Source of the DNA: Nitrosomonadaceae bacterium
GTDB taxonomy: Bacteria; Pseudomonadota; Gammaproteobacteria; Burkholderiales; Nitrosomonadaceae
Direction of reading: 5' to 3'
Length of the DNA: 7,612 nucleotides
NCBI GenBank assembly: GCA_947471695.1
Contig: CANIWY010000047.1
Location: 1-7,612, forward strand
Shown piece after piece: positions 4,424 through 7,612 of this stretch. Made by a program: the position numbers and the translations under genes. The first letter of the stretch is position 1. Each line of letters starts with the position of its first letter. Below the pieces are notes generated by a model that had not been told where the DNA came from, searched no databases, and saw only the letters and a program-made list of their open reading frames with translations.

Positions 4424-7400
4424 ATGCTTGCTGCAATTGTGCGCGGTATGCTCAACCAGCGACTGCTGGTGGTCGTGATCGCACTTGGCTTGTGTGCTGC
4501 CGGTATATTTTCTGCAAAGAACGTCTCTGTTGATGCCTTCCCCGATGTAACCAATATCCAGGTTCAGATCGCCACCGTTGCGGTTGGACGTAGCCCGGAG
4601 GAGGTCGAGCGTTTGATCACGGTCCCCGTGGAGATCGCGATGACCGGCCTACCGGGTCTGGTAGAGATGAGGTCTCTAAATAAGAGCGGACTCTCTCTCA
4701 TCACATTGGTATTTACTGATAAGACAGATGTCTATTTCGCTCGTCAGCTCGTGATGGAACGGCTGATCGAGGTATCTTCAAGGATGTTACCAGGCATTAC
4801 GCCGGTACTCGGACCTGTATCAACGGGTCTGGGGGAGGTATACCAGTACACCATCGAACACCCCGATGACGGTAAACGTGCACTCACGTTCGATGAACTG
4901 ATGGAGCGGCGTACGATTCAGGATTGGGTTGTTCGACCGATGCTGCGCTCGATACGAGGTGTGGCGGAAGTCAACTCTATCGGTGGTTATGTTAAGGAAT
5001 ATCAAGTGTTGGTTGACCCAAACCGGTTAAGACACTATGACCTGACACTGGCTGCAGTTGACTTGGCCCTTTCAAATAACAATGCAAATGCCAGCGGCAA
5101 CATACTGCCACTTCACTCTGAACAGTATTTAATCCGTGGTGTTGGTCTGATCCGCTCATTAGACGATATCCGCAACATCGTACTTAAGGAGTTGGATGGT
5201 GTGCCTGTGTATGTGCGCGACGTGGCCCAGGTAGAGTTTGGTGGGGAGGTCCGTCTTGGGGCCAGCATGAAGGATGGCTATACCGAATCTGTCACCGGCA
5301 TCGTGATGATGCTACGCGGTGGAAATGCCAAGGAGATTGTTGGACGGGTTAAGGAGAAGGTTGCCGAGATCAATGATCGTGGGCTATTGCCAGATGGACT
5401 CAAGATCGTACCCTTTTATGACCGGACCGAATTGGTGGACTCGGCATTGGGAACGGTTTATAGCACCCTGGTCGAGTCTCTGGTGCTGGTTGTCGTGGTC
5501 TTATTTGTTTTCCTGGGTAATCTACGGACCAGCTTGGTCGTATGCGCGACACTCGTTATCACCCCGCTGGTGACATTTATCGTAATGAACCAGCAGGGCA
5601 TTCCAGCCAACCTGATGTCTTTGGGTGGGCTAACGATCGCACTCGGGATGATGGTCGACCCCACCGTGGTGGTGGTTGAGAACATTTATCAAAAGCTAAA
5701 CCAGGCTCGCGGAACGGGTGCTTCAAAGATCGATATTATTGTCAAAGCGACTGCCGAGGTGGGTACGCCGGTGATCTTCGGTGTGATTGTGACTGTGCTC
5801 GTATTCCTTCCGTTAATGACCCTGGAGGGGATGGAGGGCAAGATGTTCGGCCCTCTTGCAATTACTATCGCCATTGCACTGATGGTGGCGTTGTTTGTGT
5901 CGGTACTACTGTCTCCGGTACTGAGCGCTTATATCCTGAAGGGAGGGTCGGATCAGGATACTAAGATCGTTGCGTCCCTTAAGTCACGGTATCTGGCCTT
6001 ACTCAATTCGGCTCTGGGGAATCAGAAGGCAACCATGATGATATCTCTAGGGTTACTCGCTCTGGCATTCGTCTTGTTTCCGTTTCTGGGTAAGTCTTTT
6101 ATTCCGATCATGAAGGAGGGTTCAATTACACCGGTCATCATACGGGTCCCCTCGATCTCTCTGGAAGAGTCCATGAAACTTGAAACAGAGGCGATGAAAC
6201 TGGTTGCCACTGTCCCCGGGGTAAAGTTCGTGGTCTCTAAGCTCGGTCGTGGTGAATCACCTGCCGATCCAGCATCTCAGAACGAGTCTGACCCGATTGC
6301 GGTGCTAGACCTAGAAGAGTCCGGACGCACCCAACCAGAGATTGAGGAGGATATCCGCAAGGTTCTGACGGCCTTACCCGGGGTCAATATCGTGCTATCG
6401 CAACCGATTGAGCAACGGGTAGACGAGATGGTGACTGGGGTGAGGTCACAGGTTGCGGTTAAGATTTTTGGTGATGATTTAGAAGAGTTAAGGAAATTAT
6501 CTGAGCAGGTGGCGCGTATTGTTAAGTCTACCCGTGGTGCGAGGGATCTCCGTATTGAGCGATTGTCAGGACAACAGGAATTAACGATTGATATCGATCG
6601 ACGTGCCATCGCTCGTCATGGTCTCAATGTCTCAGAGGTGAATGAGCTGATCACCACCGCGATCGGTGGCAAGGCGGTCACTACAGTCTTTGAGGGGGAG
6701 CGTCGGTTTACGCTCCTCTTACGGTTCCCCGCGCATTTCCGTAACGATGTCGAGGCCATCCGTGATCTCTTGTTGCGTCCTGCGGGTAATGCCGTTCCAG
6801 GTGGATTGATGGCGCGCGGAGGCATACTCGTACCACTGAGTGCGGTGGCGGATATTAAGGTGATCGATGGTCCTGCGGTGGTTGCGCGCGAGTTCGCTAA
6901 GAGACGTGTGGTGGTTGGGGCGAATGTACATGAACGTGATTTGGGCGGGTTTGTTGCCGAACTGAAGGAGCGGACCGCGAGGGAGGTAAAGCTCCCTCCC
7001 GGTTATTATTTTGAGTGGGGGGGGCAGTTCAAGAACATGGAGCGCGCCATGGAAACCCTCTCGGTGATCGTGCCGATTACACTTGCTTTGATCTTCTTCC
7101 TGTTATTCATGTTATTTAATTCGGTCAAGCTCGCAACATTGATCTTCTTGGCCTTACCATTTGCTTCGGTGGGTGGTGTTATCGGTCTATTCATTACCGG
7201 TCAGTATCTATCAGTCCCAGCATCGGTCGGATTTATCGCGGTCTGGGGAACATCGATATTAAATGGAGTGGTATTGATCGAGTTTATACGACAGCTACGC
7301 TATGAAGGTCTGAGTGTAGCTGAGGCTGTGAAGAAGGGTTGCGAGCAGCGCTTTCGTCCGGTCATGATGACTGCTGCAACCACGGTGCTGGGTCTGGCTC

Positions 7401-7564
7401 CATTCCTCACCGCGAGTGGTCTTGGGTCTGAGGTGCAAAAGCCACTGGCCATCGTAGTGATCTGTGGATTAATGACCGCGACCCTGATGACGATGGTCTT
7501 AATGCCGATGCTGTACCGATGGTTTGATGATCAGCCTACCGAGAAGCCTGAGTCTTTAGCTTAA
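4424..7564 (+). CDS. Inner-membrane RND permease of the heavy-metal efflux (HME) family, CzcA/CusA-like
   Basis: A 1046-residue proton-driven exporter, full length for the family. Twelve membrane segments can be placed: about 13-31, 345-366, 368-388, 396-418, 448-468, 474-503, 537-556, 877-897, 900-924, 928-950, 975-998 and 1004-1030, with two large periplasmic domains between TM1/TM2 and TM7/TM8. HME signatures include VDAFPDVTNIQVQI (36-49) and, in TM4, GMMVD412 with VVEN (E419). These match the CzcA proton-relay D408 and E415. The position of CzcA D402 is Ala406, as in CusA, but the CusA metal-binding methionines I can align are Val575 and Glu668 (RVDE). The residue after D412 is Pro413 where Gly or Ala is usual. 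This leaves the substrate open; a divalent cation seems more likely than Cu or Ag. The start ATG lies 3 bases after the adaptor stop, with GGAG (4414-4417) inside the upstream gene. It ends the operon as far as visible. Confidence 0.95.
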   Translation: MLAAIVRGMLNQRLLVVVIALGLCAAGIFSAKNVSVDAFPDVTNIQVQIATVAVGRSPEEVERLITVPVEIAMTGLPGLVEMRSLNKSGLSLITLVFTDKTDVYFARQLVMERLIEVSSRMLPGITPVLGPVSTGLGEVYQYTIEHPDDGKRALTFDELMERRTIQDWVVRPMLRSIRGVAEVNSIGGYVKEYQVLVDPNRLRHYDLTLAAVDLALSNNNANASGNILPLHSEQYLIRGVGLIRSLDDIRNIVLKELDGVPVYVRDVAQVEFGGEVRLGASMKDGYTESVTGIVMMLRGGNAKEIVGRVKEKVAEINDRGLLPDGLKIVPFYDRTELVDSALGTVYSTLVESLVLVVVVLFVFLGNLRTSLVVCATLVITPLVTFIVMNQQGIPANLMSLGGLTIALGMMVDPTVVVVENIYQKLNQARGTGASKIDIIVKATAEVGTPVIFGVIVTVLVFLPLMTLEGMEGKMFGPLAITIAIALMVALFVSVLLSPVLSAYILKGGSDQDTKIVASLKSRYLALLNSALGNQKATMMISLGLLALAFVLFPFLGKSFIPIMKEGSITPVIIRVPSISLEESMKLETEAMKLVATVPGVKFVVSKLGRGESPADPASQNESDPIAVLDLEESGRTQPEIEEDIRKVLTALPGVNIVLSQPIEQRVDEMVTGVRSQVAVKIFGDDLEELRKLSEQVARIVKSTRGARDLRIERLSGQQELTIDIDRRAIARHGLNVSEVNELITTAIGGKAVTTVFEGERRFTLLLRFPAHFRNDVEAIRDLLLRPAGNAVPGGLMARGGILVPLSAVADIKVIDGPAVVAREFAKRRVVVGANVHERDLGGFVAELKERTAREVKLPPGYYFEWGGQFKNMERAMETLSVIVPITLALIFFLLFMLFNSVKLATLIFLALPFASVGGVIGLFITGQYLSVPASVGFIAVWGTSILNGVVLIEFIRQLRYEGLSVAEAVKKGCEQRFRPVMMTAATTVLGLAPFLTASGLGSEVQKPLAIVVICGLMTATLMTMVLMPMLYRWFDDQPTEKPESLA

Positions 7565-7612
7565 TCTCGATTGTAGTAATGCCCCTTTCTGTCAGAGACT
7601 TTAACGGCCCCA
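7565..7612. other. Short tail after the efflux operon, no feature seen
   Basis: The last 48 bases contain no start codon with a ribosome binding site, no hairpin followed by a T tract and no recognisable repeat. Whether the operon continues (for example with a regulator or a metallochaperone) cannot be decided from this window. Confidence 0.5.

Noticed and set aside
6277..6609. Minus-strand open frame of 110 codons within the permease gene
   Set aside because: It is antisense to a conserved periplasmic domain of the RND permease; its Ser/Arg/Ile-rich composition is typical of a shadow frame.
1..7612. CRISPR arrays, tRNA or rRNA genes
   Set aside because: No regularly spaced repeats, no cloverleaf-like sequence and no rRNA signature were seen on either strand.

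Overview
The window looks like an accessory stretch of a Gram-negative, probably proteobacterial, chromosome or plasmid. The evidence is a complete three-gene tripartite efflux operon (outer-membrane channel, periplasmic lipoprotein adaptor, inner-membrane RND pump), a Sec signal peptide, two lipoboxes, and IS families common in Proteobacteria. I cannot name the genus.

Layout. Bases 1-734 are an IS1595-family (IS1016-like) insertion sequence. Both terminal inverted repeats are recognisable, and the transposase is broken by two single-base frameshifts although its catalytic motifs survive. Next, at 772-1200, is a small AT-rich gene for a secreted coiled-coil lipoprotein of unknown role, starting under 40 bases from the IS end. 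Bases 1201-1970 hold no intact gene. They contain a long nested inverted repeat (1253-1299), a doubtful 83-codon minus-strand ORF (1240-1491), a decayed minus-strand IS30-family transposase N-terminus (1500-1817) carrying a G-rich 13-bp tandem repeat, and a second nested inverted repeat (1838-1879).

From 1983 to 7564 a tightly packed plus-strand operon encodes a heavy-metal-efflux (HME) RND system: a CzcC-like TolC-family channel, a CzcB/CusB-like lipoprotein adaptor and a CzcA/CusA-like permease. The first two genes overlap by ATGA and the last two are 3 bases apart, so translational coupling is likely. Together they should move a metal cation from periplasm or cytoplasm to the outside. The substrate is not settled: the permease keeps the second Asp and the Glu of the TM4 motif, lacks the first Asp of CzcA, and also lacks methionines typical of CusA. 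No regulator gene is in the window.

The most unusual point is the start of the operon. The channel gene has a complete signal peptide that can only be read from an ATT codon at 1983, placed 5 bases behind a near-perfect Shine-Dalgarno sequence. There is no ATG, GTG or TTG in frame before the signal peptide. I found no convincing new biological system; the rest is a well-known efflux module beside decayed transposons.
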